64,000 nucleotides of DNA from the NCBI GenBank assembly GCA_950022295.1, contig OX465597.1, positions 260,711,016-260,775,015 of the forward strand, written 5' to 3'. The notes under the pieces are model-generated. The model was not told the origin of the DNA, made no database searches, and saw nothing but the letters and a program-made list of their open reading frames with translations. The number at the start of each line of letters is the position of its first letter. Within the stretch, counting starts at the first letter, position 1. Source of the DNA: Bromus sterilis. Its lineage: Eukaryota; Streptophyta; Magnoliopsida; Poales; Poaceae. This document shows, in pieces, positions 1 through 12,551 of this stretch. The translations under genes and the position numbers were made by a program.

Positions 1-2520
1 GCTGTCCAGAAAAAGATTCTGTCTGCTTGACGGAAAAAATCTCAATAAATCACCAGATCATCTTTTTGATCTGATTTTTTTTGAAAGCATGCTCCATACA
101 ATTACCTTTCAGGCGTCTGTTCAAAGTTTTTTGATTTGAGTTGCAGAAGTACCTCGAAAACATTCTCCTTTCTCCGCTGTTCTGTTTTTCTCAGCTTCTG
201 CCCCGGTTTTTCTTTTCGCATTTTTGCAATCCTTAAGCTTGCTTTTTCTTTGCAAACATTTTTGGGAAGGCAAGAGAAACAGTAGATCTTCCTGGAAATC
301 TTTATTTGCAGTAGAGGAAAATTATTTTATTAGGGTACTAACCTCTCTAATCAGCCTACAATGAGTTATGTATGAAGGGAGTTTTCAAGTGCGCGATGGA
401 AGGTGATGAAAGAAGATTCAGGAGTGTCAAACGCTCAAGCTTGGGGATGCCCATGTGCACCCCCAATAAATATTCAAGAAGAATCAAGCATATAAGCTTG
501 GGGATGCCCCCGATGCATCCCCTTCTTCATCAACAATCATCAGTTTGTCCCTCGTTGCACTATATTTTTATCACTTCATGCGTTATGTGCTTTGCTTGGA
601 GCGTCTCGATATTTACTTTTCTAGATTTGTTTTGCTTTCTTTGCTGTAGTAACAAGTTAGACCCCAACTTACTCTTTTGTGTGGGAGAGATTCACGCTCC
701 GCTTGAACTAGAACTCCTCATAGGATTTGCATGCCTATTCTTTTAGCTGTGAGCTGTTATTTTTCTTTTCTTAGCTGCTATTCTGTTTAGTTCTAGTGCT
801 TTAGTTTTTCTAGAGATTTTCTTTTGTCTTAGGTTGAACTTTCAATAGGTTGCATGTTTTATCTTGTTAGAGAGTTTGCCTGTTGCACTGAGTTCTATGT
901 CTTGACTGAAAGTAGGTAGTTAAAGTTGTTGTTCTCTTTGTAGTAGTAACTTGCAATAGTTTTGAGGTATTGACTAGAGTAATGTTTGAACTTTTGGTGT
1001 CAAGAGCTCGAGCCTATTAGTGATAGATGTCGTATTTTGGGCAATCCGTGTGTTTTTCGGAAACCGAAAACCCCCTGTTGAGAACTCTAGCTACTAGATG
1101 GATCACTAACCTCTGGAGGGTTCGAATATTAGAGTACACTCACCTACCATGAGTAGAGGATGCGCAAGGATAACCAAACCCCCATACACTCCTCCTCGGG
1201 GTACCTGTCTCTTTGTGAACCTCCTGATTAGATTGAGAGTTACCGATAATAAGTGCATGAGTTCTTCGGACTAATGTGAGTATTCGAAAGTTGACACTTC
1301 TACCCACCTATACTTTTTCTATCCTCTTCGGTACCGTGCATTGCCCTTTCTCACCTCGAGAGTTGGCGCATATTTCGCCGGTGCATCCAAACCCTTGGCA
1401 TGATACGCTCTGTCATCATAAACCTCCTTATATCTTTCCTCAAAACAGCCACCATACCCACCTACAAGGCATTTCCATAGCCTTTCCGAGATACATTGCC
1501 ATGCAACATCCACCTTCTCATGACTTGATCTTCATGTCATACATGCTACTTGCTTGATCGATGAGCCGCATGCTAGTTGGGCCTTGCCCTAATCATTTCT
1601 ACATGACGCGCTAGTATCATTGCATATCCTACTACCCTGGCAAAGGCATACATTTGCATCACGATAGTTACATTTTCTTTATGTGAGTACCTTTGTAAAG
1701 TGTGAAAGATCTTCTATATTCTTGTAAAATATAGAGTATTGCCCCTAAAGTGAGGAAAAGATCCCAAAGAGGACAAAATCAAAAGATCCCAAAGAGGACA
1801 AATGAGAGTTAAATAGAAAGAGCCATTGAGGCCACCAAAAAATAAAAAAAAGAGAAAAAGAGAAAAAATTAAAAAGAGAGAAGGGGGCATACTACTATTC
1901 CTTTTGAGAGATCCACACTAGTACTTCATCTTCTATCCCTTGTACTCCATAGAGATCATCATCATGCATATAGCTATGTGGGGACCCTTCACATTATAGA
2001 ACTTGGCTTGTATATTCCAATGATGAGCCTCCTCAAACGAGCTCTAGGTCTTCTTGAGCAAGCAAGTTAGATGCACCCCCACTAGTTCCCTTCGAGAGCT
2101 TTTAGCTCACATGTGCATCCGTTGTATGGCAATCCCTACTCCTCACATTATATCTATCATATGGCCTTCTCTCGCCTATGATTGTCCTCATTGATGTGAG
2201 CCTTTCACACCTTTTTGTCTTCCTCCTCCACCTTCTTTCTGTTTCGCCTTTTAGGTGTCAACTTTCTTGCTCATGCTCATCCATTGCATGAGTGCTCAAA
2301 ATGTCGAAAGGGAGTGGATCAGTTTGACTTGTACCTGGCTAGTGGTCTGGGGACGAGTCCAGATAAGAATCCAAAGGAGACCAAGTGTGAAACTTTAGTA
2401 GATAGTTTTTCTCAACAACCTTTTTTCTCTTTCTTCCCAGTCCCTTGCTTGCACGCAAACACCATTTGGAGACATTCGAGTCACGGACAGCGAGAGCTCT
2501 TGCACCCTTTGTTCTTTTGT
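1..2520 (+). mobile_element. Sabrina-like Gypsy internal fragment, non-coding
   Basis: This stretch is closely similar, base for base over long runs, to 7446-9960 inside the Sabrina-like element further right, so it is the 3' non-coding internal part of another copy. It lacks both LTRs. The left side runs off the window and the right side stops near 2520, where the sequence switches to a reversed Sirevirus fragment. Short ORFs here (for example 372-746) are not conserved in length in the second copy and are not credible genes. The family name is from memory of the LTR and ORF type and is less certain than the repeat call itself. Confidence 0.75.
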
Positions 2521-2961
2521 TTCTTGTGCAGGGACGGGAGCTTCTGGTTTGGGCGATCAATGGTGTCGTCTCTTGAAAAGTTTCGCTAGAGGTGCTCATA
2601 TTATTTGTAAATACAATCTTTGCGAAGGCCTTTAACTGAGTTGAATTTTCTGAGTCCCTTCCAGGAATGGCGCTTGAGCACACGAAGATATTGGTTATTA
2701 TTCAGTGCAATGTTTCTGACACGATTGATTTCATCTGCAAGGAACTGCATCTGGCGTTGATTTGCTTCAATGAAGTTTTCAAGAATTTGCTGCGACCGAA
2801 GATTTACTTCAAAGTGATGGCAGTCCTTCTGGAAACTCTTCGATATGTTCCTTTCATTTACTTCGTGGCGCACCCCAACATAAGTGGAAAAGATGTCGTT
2901 GGATTTCCTCAGCAATTCCAAAGTGTCACGCAATGGAGGTGTGAAAATCTTCGGATGGTGG
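2521..2961 (-). pseudogene. Maximus-like Sirevirus extra-ORF fragment, reversed
   Basis: On the minus strand the frame 2933-2601 matches nearly residue for residue the frame after 23068 of the large Sirevirus in this window (shared run RDTLELLRK, then a long helix-rich stretch). It is therefore the 3' part of the additional ORF that follows pol in that family. The fragment stops at about 2521, equivalent to about 23480 in the plus-strand copy, and on its other side it abuts a Gypsy LTR at the same site (ccacc) as the plus-strand copy. It is a broken fragment with no start or end. Confidence 0.8.
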
Positions 2962-4318
2962 TGATGGCTTCTCGCCCCCTCGTTGGTTACCCAAAGTGGA
3001 AGGTTGATATGTAGACATCAGCAAATTTCCCTCGGTGAAGATACCAAGGTTTATCTCTAGTAGGACTCTGACAACGACAGGAAGGTGACAACGACGCCAA
3101 CAATTAGGCGGTTGACGTGGACCTGCACACGCAACAGATAACTTTTCTCCCAACGAGTACAGAGAGGTTGTCAATCCCTCCGGCCTTGTTGTTTACAAAG
3201 GATCAAACGCACGGGATAATAATGATAGCGATAGCAATAGAAAAGGAAATAAAACAGAAAATAAATAGCGGGTGTAAACAGTGGTGGAAATATGGACCGG
3301 GGTCCCATGATGTTCACTAGTGACGTCTCTCTCCCAAAAGACGATAAAATAGCCATGCAAGGTAAACAAATTACAGCTGGGCAATTGACAGGATTATATG
3401 CGCAAACCAATGCTAACTATGCTACAAAGAAAGGAAGAGGCTCAAAAGCTTGGGCGGTACGCCGATAAAAGTAGACCGAAATCCATCTGCATCTACCTAC
3501 TAATCATCCACCTTGAGATATCTATCCAGAACATCTCGCTGGTATTAAGTTGTGAATCCCACCCAAAGTGTAAACTCAAAGCAACAGACAACTGCATTAA
3601 AGAACTTTGCGTAAAGTAAACAATCCTTGCACCCGCAAGTACAAGCACCATTGTTTTCTCCCTTGTGGCAACAACACATCCCCTAGACTCATGTTTCTGT
3701 CACTCAAGCTAGTCATCAGGGGGCATGAACCCACAATCATGCATAACACTCCCTCTTGGAGTTACTACCTACTACTTGGCCAAAGCAATAAACAGCAACG
3801 GAGAACATGCAAAAATTACTCAAGAACATAAATATAAAAGAGGAGAATCAAATATATTACTCAAACACAATCTGAACATAGTCTCATAATCCATCAGATC
3901 CCAGCTAACTCAGCATAGCAACAGCAGAAAGATTACATATGTGCCTCGATCATGTAGGGCAGCTCACGAGGTCTAAACCATGAAGAACAAAGAGGGGAAG
4001 AGAACATCACATAACTACTGATCATGGACCCATGGTCCAAGGTGGACTACTCACGGTTCATCTGGGAAGCATCCATGGTGGTGGAGAAGCTCCCAGAGAT
4101 GGTTCCTCCCTCCGGCAGGGTGCCGGGAAGAGGGCTCCTGGTGCTCCCGATCTTGGAAGCGCTGCGGCGGCAGAACATAGGAGAGATCGCGAAAAAGGGT
4201 TATGTCCTCGAGGGTTTCTGGACGAGAGAGATATATAGGCGAAGGGGGGCAGCCAAAGGTGGACCAGGGGCCCCAGGCGCCCCCTGGCGCGGCCTAGGGG
4301 ATGGCCGCGCCAGGTGGC
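2962..4318 (-). mobile_element. Sabrina-like LTR fragment, reversed
   Basis: The reverse complement matches 21677-23040, a complete solo LTR in this window, and ends in the same ...gaagccatca terminus followed by the ccacc target sequence. The first 280 bases or so of the LTR, including the TGATACGT start, are missing because a plus-strand LTR begins at 4319. Shadow translations of the two copies differ at only a few residues per hundred, so the copies are recent relative to most of the block. Confidence 0.85.
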
Positions 4319-5957
4319 TGATACGTCCCAAACGTATCTATAATTTCTGCTTGCTCCATGCATGTTTTGTGTGAGTTTGCCATGTTTTTCTTGAACTTTC
4401 ATACACTTTTGAACCTATTTGGACTAACCTATTAACTCAATGCACCCAGTTGCCAGTTTCTGTTTTCTGCTGTTTTTGTATTTCAGGTTTTCCGCCCATT
4501 AAAAGTGCTCCAAAAATTCCGGGAAAAATATATAAAAAATCAGCGCAACAGAAGCTTCCTGAATCACCAAGAGACGGAAGGGGGGCCACCACCAGGCAGC
4601 CAGAAGGGCAGGTGGCGCGGCCCCACCCTGGGCCGCGCCAGGGACCCTCCTGACTGCCTCGTGGGTCCCCTCGACGCCCCCCTTCGCCTATATTTACCCC
4701 TTGGGGTGGAAACCCCTAATACGGACTCCTCTTTCGTGATCTCGCTCTGTTCCTCCGCCGCCGCCGTTTCAAGATCGGGGCTGCCTGGAGAAGCTGCTCC
4801 GGCACCCTGCCGGGAGAAGCTACCCCCTCCGGGAGACCCTCCATAGCCATGGACGCCTCCCGTATGTACGGTGAGTAGTTTCCCTTGGACCATGGGTCCG
4901 TGACCAGTAGCTATGCTATCTATCTCTCCCCCTTTTGTGCTTCCACTTTCGAGTCCTTGTGAGCCGCCTCACATGATCGAGGCATCTATGTAATTTCAGC
5001 TGTTGCTATGCTGAGTTTGTTGGGATCTGATGGATTATGAGACTATGTTCAGATTGTGATGAGTAATATATTTGGTTCTTCTCTTTTATATTTTGTTCTT
5101 GAGTAAATTCTTGCATGTTCTCTGTTGCGGTATTTGCTTTGGCCAAGTATTTTATTTGCAACTCCAAGAGAGAGCGTTATGCTCGATTGTGGGTTCAGCC
5201 CCTTGATTTCTAGCTTGAGTGACAGAAACATGAGACTAGGGGATGTGTTGTTGCCACCAGGGATAAAACAGCGGTGCTTGTACCTGCGGGTGCAAGGATT
5301 GTTTACTTTACTCAAAGTTCTTTTAATGCAGTTGTCTGTTGCTTTGAGTTTACACTTTGGGTGGGATTCGCAACTTAATACCAGCGAGATGTTCTGGATA
5401 GATATCTCAAGGTGGATGATTCGTAGTAGATGCAGATGGATTTCGGTCTACTTACCTTGGCGTACTGCCCATTGCTTTTGAACCCTTCCTATCTTTGCAG
5501 CATAGTTAGCATTGCGGTGCCTTCATAATCCTGTCAATTGCCCAACTGTGATTTGTTTACCTCGCTAGCACTTTTATCGTCTTTTGGGAGAGAGACATCA
5601 CTAGTGAAAATCACGGGACCCTGGTCCATCTTCACTTTATTATTCACACCCTCAATTTACTTTGAGCTTTTACTTTCCTTTGCACCTTTTATCTCTTGCG
5701 TTGATCCTTTGTAAACGACAAGGCCGGAGGAATTGACAACTCGTCTGTACTCGTTGGGAGCAAAGTTATTTGTTGCTGTGTGCAGGTCCACGACAACACC
5801 CTAGTCAGGAAGCAATTTCTGGCGACGTTACCACCTACTTGTATCTCCTGAGTCCTACTAGTTCGATAACCTTGGTATCTTCACCGAGGGAAACTTGCTA
5901 CTGCACTGCATCTCAAACCTTCCACTTGGGGTAACAACGAGGGGCGAGAAGCCATCA
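4319..5957 (+). repeat. 5' LTR of Sabrina-like element
   Basis: It starts TGATACGTCCC and ends GAAGCCATCA (TG...CA). It is repeated with few differences from 10113 to 11333 and again in part at 12552-13267. A TATA-like tatattta at 4689-4696 precedes the GC-rich section. The length of 1639 bp agrees with the solo LTR at 21396-23040 (1645 bp). Confidence 0.9.
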
Positions 5958-5967
5958 AGCAAATTTC

Positions 5968-5985
5968 TGGTGCCGTTGCCGGGGA
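5968..5985 (+). other. Primer binding site, tRNA-Asp type
   Basis: The 18 bases tggtgccgttgccgggga lie 10 nt after the 5' LTR. They complement the 3' end of plant tRNA-Asp with one mismatch. The Athila-type element at 25240 has the unmutated form at 26623-26640. Confidence 0.7.
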
Positions 5986-6119
5986 CTCAAGTCTACAAGA
6001 TAGGGGAGTTGCACACTATCTTTTACCTTTGCTTTTTAGTCTTGTTAGTTAACTTTCAGTTTTTACTTGTGTGTCCCTAATCAAAAATACCAAAAATACC
6101 TACTGATGCTATCTTCACC

Positions 6120-7256
6120 ATGGGTGTGGAACCACCCAAATATGGTAGGATGGACATGTTTCACTTGGATCGTCTTCGATCAATTTGTGCTCGCGCTAAA
6201 AACCCAACCGAGTTGGTTGAGGGAAAATCATTGGATGAGCATGCTCATTATACGCGGCACCGCCTATCTCAGAAAGGGAAACACTTATGGGATCAAATAC
6301 AAGTTTCTTATTGCTATGCTGAATGTTTATGCCACATTTATGATTTTACTTGCTGCTCTAATATAGAGCGTAAACACCTTCCTTTCCAATGTGATTTTAA
6401 TGAAAATGAGATCCTATCTTCTTATGCCAAAGGTGTTTATGATTACTTTGATGTTGAAAAGATTGAAGAGTTTGTTGCTTTTAAAGGTGCTTATGAGATT
6501 GCTTCTTTGATTGAAAAGTATTACGATACTATTCACAAGTCTGAAAACTTTGTTGTTCTTGCTTATTGCTTTGAGAATTATACTTCCAATGCTTATATTG
6601 AGGAATTTAAAAATAGAATGCTTGCTGCCCAAGAAGAGGCTAATGATTGCTATGAAGAGGAATCTTATGATTCCGAGGACTCACTTGATACTTCCCTTTC
6701 TGATGATTTTGATACTTGCTTTGTTGATGGCCATGATGCCTACGAAGATGAACTTGCTATAGTTCCTTATGTTAAGCATGAAATTATTGTTGTTGCACCC
6801 ACACTTGATTGCCCTATTATCCTTTTGAAATCTCCAACTATTCCGGAGAATTTTGCTCTTATCAAGGCTCAATGTGATGGGTTGCATCTATCTTATCATC
6901 CTAAAAACCGTGTTGAAAACAATATACGTGTGCTTGTAGGTCATGAACAACATGATTTATGTGATAGTTATATTATTGATGTTGTTCATGATGCTATTGA
7001 AAATTACTTTGAGAGAGGAAAGTTTGGTTATAGAAACTTCCATGTGACAAAAACACCTCTCTCTAAAAAACTCTCGAAGTTATTCTTGTTCCACCTTCCT
7101 ATGCATGTCACTTTGTGCTACTTTGATTTATTTTATTACGAGATGCCTATGCATAGGAAGTGGGTTAGGCTTAAATGTGTTTCATATTTTCTTCTTGATG
7201 CTCTCTTTTTGCTTCAAAGTCCTTATTATTATGAGAGCATCTTTTATAATCTTTAA
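6120..7256 (+). CDS. Sabrina-like element ORF of unknown function
   Basis: This is a 378-codon open frame, the only long one in the element, starting 162 nt after the 5' LTR in the gag position. The N-terminal part holds a basic stretch (SLDEHAHYTRHRLSQKGKHL). The middle is acidic (around residues 175-215, with runs of D, E and S), and the C-terminal 60 residues are strongly hydrophobic and aromatic. I see no zinc knuckle, no protease D(S/T)GA motif and no polymerase motif. A frame of this type is typical of this Triticeae family as I remember it; its function is not known to me. The intact frame over 1.1 kb suggests fairly recent activity or selection. A degenerate gag-like product is the most likely explanation. 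Confidence 0.6.
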   Translation: MGVEPPKYGRMDMFHLDRLRSICARAKNPTELVEGKSLDEHAHYTRHRLSQKGKHLWDQIQVSYCYAECLCHIYDFTCCSNIERKHLPFQCDFNENEILSSYAKGVYDYFDVEKIEEFVAFKGAYEIASLIEKYYDTIHKSENFVVLAYCFENYTSNAYIEEFKNRMLAAQEEANDCYEEESYDSEDSLDTSLSDDFDTCFVDGHDAYEDELAIVPYVKHEIIVVAPTLDCPIILLKSPTIPENFALIKAQCDGLHLSYHPKNRVENNIRVLVGHEQHDLCDSYIIDVVHDAIENYFERGKFGYRNFHVTKTPLSKKLSKLFLFHLPMHVTLCYFDLFYYEMPMHRKWVRLKCVSYFLLDALFLLQSPYYYESIFYNL

Positions 7257-10112
7257 GCCTAGCTAATGGCTCTAAAGAAGCGCTTTCGGGAGGCAGCCCG
7301 CAACGAATTTAGGTTTTTCTTTTGCTTTTGTTCTGTTCTTAGTGGTTTTGATGAGTGTTACTACTGTAGCAACATCATTGTATCTTTAATTTTCAAGCTT
7401 TGTGCCAAGTTTAGCCTCATACGGCAAGGGAAGTGAAAGTTGTGACATCCTGTCCAGAAAACAGATTCTGTCCTCGTGACTAGAAAAAACAGCGAAAAAT
7501 CCCAGTTCATCTTTTTGAGCTGAAATTTTTACACAGCGTGCTCTATACAATTACGAAAATTCCGTATGTTCTGAGTTTTTTTATTTGAGTTGAAGAAGTA
7601 CCCCTAAAAAATTCGTTTCTATCTGCTGTTCTGTTTTTTCACAGATTCTGCCACGTTTTGTCTCTCTTCACTTTTGCAAACCTTAAGCTTGCTTTTTCTT
7701 TGCAAAGACCTTTTGGCAATCTTGGGAAACAGTAGCTCTTCCTGGAAATCTTTATTGCAGTAGATGAAAATTATTTTATTAGGGTACTAACCTCTCTAAT
7801 CAGCCTACAATGAGTTATGTATGAAGGGAGTTTTCAAGTGCGCGATGGAGGATGATGAAAGAAGATTCAGGAGGGTCAAACGCTCAATATTGGGGATGCC
7901 CAAGTGCACCCCCAATAAATATTCAAGGAGACTCAAGCGTCTAAGCTTGGGGATGCCCCCGTGCATCCCCTTCTTCATCAACCAATATCAGTTCGTCTCT
8001 CGTTGCGTTATATTTTTATCACTTCATGCATTATATGCTATTCTTGGAGCGTCTCGCTCTTAGGTTTTGTTTTTAGTTTCTTTTGATTTGTTTGCTGTAG
8101 TAACAAGTTAGACCCCAACTTACTATTTTGTGTGGGAGAGATTCACGCTCCGCTTGAACTAGAACTCCTCATAGGATTTGCATGCTTATTCTTTTAGCTG
8201 TGAGCTGTTCTTTTTCTTTTCTTAGCTGCTGTTCTGTTTAGTTGTTGTGCTCTAGTTTTTCTAGAGCTTTTCTTTTTGTCTTAGGTTGAACTTTCTATAG
8301 GTTGCATGTTTTATCTTGTTAGAGAGTTTGCTTGTTGCACTGAGTTCTGTGTCTTGACTGAAAGTAAGTAGTTAAAGTTGTTGTTCTCTTTGTAGTAGTA
8401 ACTTGCAATAGTTTTGAGGTATTGACTAGAGTAATGTTTGAACTTATGGTGTCAAGAGCTGTTGCCTATTAGTGATAGATGTCGTATTTTGGGCAATCCG
8501 TGTGTTTTTCGAAAACCAAAAACCCCTGTTGAGAACTCTAGCTACTAGATGGATCACTAACCTCTGGAGGGTTCGAATATTAGAGTACACTCACGTACCA
8601 TGAGTCGAGGATGCGCAAGGATAACCAAACCCCCATACACTCCTCCTTGGGGTACCTGTCTCTTTGTGAACCTCCTGATTAGATTGAGAGTTACCGATAA
8701 TAAGTGCATGAGTTCTTCGGACTAATGTGAGTATTCGAAAGTTGACACTTCCACCCACCTATACTTTTTCTAGCCTCTTCGGTATCGTGCATTGCCCTTT
8801 CTCACCTCGAGAGTTGGCGCATACTTCGCCGGTGCATCCAAACCCTTGGCACGATACGCTCTGTCATCATAAGCCTCCTTATATCTTTCCTCAAAACAGG
8901 CACCATACCTACCTATAAGGAATTTCCATAGCCTTTCCGAGATACATTGCCATGCAACATCCACCTTCTCATGACTTGATCTTCATGTCATACATGATAC
9001 TTGCTGGATCGATGAGCCGCATGCTAGTTGGGCCTTGCCCTAATCATTGCTACATGACGCGCTAGTATCATTGCATATCCTGCTATCCTGGCAGAAGCAT
9101 ACATTTGCATCATGATAGTTACATTTTCTTTATGTGAGTACCTTTGTAAAGTGTGAAAGATCTCCTATATTCTTGTAAAATATAGAGTATTGCCCCTAAA
9201 GTGAGGAAAAGATCCCAAAGAGGACAAGATCAAAAGATCCCAAAGAGGACAAATGAGAGTTAAATAGAAAGAGCCATTGAGGCCACCAAAAAATAAAAAA
9301 AGAGAAAAAGAGAAAAAAATTAAAAAGAGAGAAGGGGCATACTACTGTTCCTTCTATCCCTTGTACTCCATAGAGATCATCATCATGCATATAGCTATGT
9401 GGGGACCCTTCATATTATAGAACTTGGCTTGTATATTCCAATGATGAGCCTCCTCAAACGAGCTCTAGGTCTTCTTGAGCAAGCAAGTTAGATGCACCCC
9501 CACTAGTTCCCTTCGAGAGCTTTTAGCTCACATGTGAATCCGTTGTATGGCAATCCCTACTCCTCACATAATATCTATCATATGGCCTTCTCTCGCCTAT
9601 GATTGTCCTCATTGATGTGAGCCTTTCACACCTTTTTGTCTTCCTCCTCCACCTTCTTTCTGTTTCGCCTTTTAGGTGTCAACTTTCTTGCTCACGCTCA
9701 TCCATTGCATGAGTGCTCTAAATGTAGAAAGCAAGTGGATCAGTTTGACTTGTACCTGGCTAGTGGTCTAGGGACGAGTCCAGATAAGAATCCAAATGAG
9801 ACCAAGTGTGAAACTTTAGTAGATAGTAGTTCTCAACAACCTTTTTTTCTTTCTTCCCAGTCCCTTGCTTGCACGCAAACACCATTTGGAGACATTCGAG
9901 TCACGGACAACGAGAGTTCTTGCACCCTTTGTTCTTTTGTTGCTTGTGTCAATGCTAATATAGAATCTTGCTTGTTAAGACTTGAATTAAATTGCATGCT
10001 TTGATTGCTTTACTTAAAAGTCCTTATTTGGTTGTGTGGCATGTCACCACAGAAATTATGCTTGTTATCATTTACCTACTCGAGGACGAGCAGGAATTAA
10101 GCTTGGGGATGT
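7257..10112 (+). other. Non-coding internal region of Sabrina-like element
   Basis: This contains 2.9 kb with no ORF that survives comparison with the second copy at 1-2520. It has A-rich low-complexity stretches (around 9280-9330) and repeated AAAGAGGACAA units near 9215-9250. It ends in a polypurine-like stretch (aattaagcttggggatgt) directly before the 3' LTR at 10113. Confidence 0.7.
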
Positions 10113-11354
10113 TGATACGTCCCAAACGTATCTATAATTTCTGCTTGCTCCATGCATGTTTTGTGTGACTTTGCCATGTTTTGCTTGAACTTTCATACAC
10201 TTTTGAACCTATTTGGACTAACCTATTAACTCAGTGCACCCAATTGTCCGTTTCTGTTTTCTGCTGTTTTTGTATTTCAGGTTTTCCGGCCATTAAAAGT
10301 GCTGCAAAAATTCCGGGAAAAATATATAAAAAATCAGCGCAACAGAAGTTTCCGGAATCACCAAGAGAGGGAAGGGGGGCCACCACCAGGCAGCCAGGAG
10401 GGCAGGTGGCGCGACCCCACCCTGGGCCGCGCCAGGGACCCTCCTGATTGCCTCGTGGGCCCCCTCGATGCCCCCTTCGCCTATATTTACCCCTCGGGGT
10501 GGAAACCCCTAATATCGATCTCTTTCTCGCGAACTCCCCTCTGTACCGCCGCCGCCGCCGTTTCAAGATCGGGGTTGCCTGGAGAAGCTGCCCTGGCACC
10601 CTGCCGGAAGGAGGAACCCCCTCCGGGAGACCATCCATAGCCATGGACGCCTCCCGGATGTGCCGTGAGTAGTCCCCCTTGGACCATGGGTCCGTGACCA
10701 GTAGCTATGTGATGAATCTCTCCCCCTTTTTTGCTTCCACTTTCGAGTCCTCGTGAGCTACCTCACATGATCGAATCATCTATGTAATTTCTGCTGTTGC
10801 TATGCTGAGTTTGTTGGGATCTGATGGATTATGAGACTATGTTCAGATTGTGATGAGTAATATATTTGGTTCTTCTCTTTTATATTTTGTTCTTGAGTAA
10901 ATTCTTGCATGTTCTCTGTTGCGGTATTTGCTTTGGCCAAGTATTTTTTTGCAACTCCAAGAGAGAGCGTTATGCTCGATTGTGGGTTCATCCCCTTGAT
11001 GTCTAGCTTGAGTGACAGAAACATGAGACTAGGGGATGTGTTGTTGCCACCAGGGATAAAACAACGGTGCTTGTACCTGCGGGTGCAAGGATTGTTTACT
11101 TTACTCAAAGTTCTTTTAATGCAGTTGTCTGTTGCTTTGAGTTTACACTTTGGGTGGGATTCGTAACTTAATACCAGCGAGATGTTCTGGATAGATATCT
11201 CAAGGTGGATGATTCGTAGTAGATGCAGATGGATTTCGGTCTACTTACCTTGGCGTAATGCCCATTGCTTTTGAACCCTTCCTTTCTTTGCAGCATAGTT
11301 AGCATTGCGGTGCCTTCATAATCCTGTCAATCCTTTCTTTGCAGCATACTTAGA
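10113..11354 (+). repeat. 3' LTR of Sabrina-like element, broken
   Basis: It begins TGATACGTCCC as in the 5' LTR and follows it to ...cctgtcaat at about 11333. Then a 22-base segment (cctttctttgcagcatactt...) that had already appeared at 11279 is repeated, and the LTR stops at a reversed Sirevirus LTR. The last 420 bases of the LTR are missing here. Confidence 0.85.
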
Positions 11355-12551
11355 GGAAATTCATTCAAACCATGAAGGACTAATGGCATGACGAAGGAAA
11401 TACAGTATCGAAAGTAATGCATCGCTCGAGAGGATTGGGAGCGAAGGAAAACATCAAAGACAAACAGGCAACGAGTAAATACTTAATGTAAGAGCATGAA
11501 GGAAAACGAGCCTGACACGACGATGTTTGGTAAACCATTTCACACTCTACAAAGTGCTACGTCTGGTTGGAGGGACTGGTGATTGAACACCTGGAGCAAA
11601 ACTCTCTCCGTCCTATTCTCCACTGCAACAAACTGCTCGAGCTTGTCCATTTTTTACTCGTGGTAGATGATTCAGGACATCTCCGAGACGTTTACAAACT
11701 TCCTTCAGCAGTGACAATTTCTCTTCGACTGCTTGACAGGCGACGCCTAACCGTCTAGGAGACTTGCAGTTCTCCAAGATAAAAAGATCGGCTAGTCTCG
11801 ACCTAAGTCTCTGTGAATTGCTTAACTCAGTTCAGACTTGGGTTTTGGTTTTCTCTCGATGAATCTCTCTTGGGATGCTCACAGACTTCTGTCTTAGAAT
11901 CTTCAGTGGAGCAGCCGACCCGAAATGGCGGGTAGGTGCGGGGTATTTATAGTTGGCGATCCCGATGGGTAAAATGACTGAAGTGACCCGATGCGACTGC
12001 TTGACGCGTGTCCACAACGGTCGGATTCCAATCACTGCGCAACTTTACTTGAGAAACAAGTAAGCTGACTTACCGAACGATTTCTCTCTCGAAGGCACGA
12101 AGTGCGATGGCTTTACCTTCGAGCTATTCACTCGACTCAGTAAGATTTCTCTCAGTAGGCTTTCGTGGGTTTAGGTTGAGCAGAGCAAATTCACTTCGAC
12201 TAAGAACTCAACTAGCAAACCCCTCTTAATAGTACGGTTTTTCCTACGACTCAAGAAAATAAAGAGAAACTAGTAAAAAGACTAAGTCTTGGACCAGCTT
12301 CAGCTTTCTCCTCGTTGCGCTTTTACTCGAGAGAGACTTTTTCTTCGACTACATTTTTAGGGGTCGTCTTCCTTCAAAGGTTTCGGTAGATGACTGCAGC
12401 TCTGCTGCAGTGAGTTTTCCTTCGACCTTCTACTTGCAAACTCCATTCTTTCGGAACCTAAGTATCTGTTTATACTCGAAAACAATATTAGTTCCACTTC
12501 TGCTTTGTCCAACAATGTCCAAAACCTTCGGGGGCAAAACTTGCTCTTACA
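11355..12551 (-). mobile_element. Maximus-like Sirevirus LTR, reversed
   Basis: The reverse complement begins TGTAAGAGCAAGTTTTGCCC, matching the LTR start at 24275 (TGTAAGAGAAAGTTTTGCCC). It continues in parallel with 24275-24673 and 39201-39940. About 40 terminal bases at the distal end are missing. It sits between two pieces of Sabrina-like LTR. No internal Sirevirus sequence adjoins it, so it is a solo or truncated LTR. Confidence 0.8.

Larger units (their letters stand above)
4319..11354 (+). mobile_element. Sabrina-like Gypsy retrotransposon, probably non-autonomous
   Basis: The element has a 5' LTR (4319-5957), a tRNA-Asp-type primer site, one long ORF, about 2.9 kb without coding capacity, a purine-rich tract before 10113, and a 3' LTR that is broken near 11338. 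No protease, reverse transcriptase or integrase motif is visible between the LTRs, so it would depend on another element for movement. LTR length of about 1.64 kb and the TGATACGTCCC start fit the Triticeae Sabrina/Athila group. No clean 5-bp target duplication was found, because the left flank is gtggc and the right end is rearranged. Confidence 0.75.

Noticed and set aside
372..746. ORF of 124 codons, with partial counterpart at 7821-8063
   Set aside because: Both lie in the non-coding part of Sabrina-like copies and differ in length because of small indels. No motif, and not selected.
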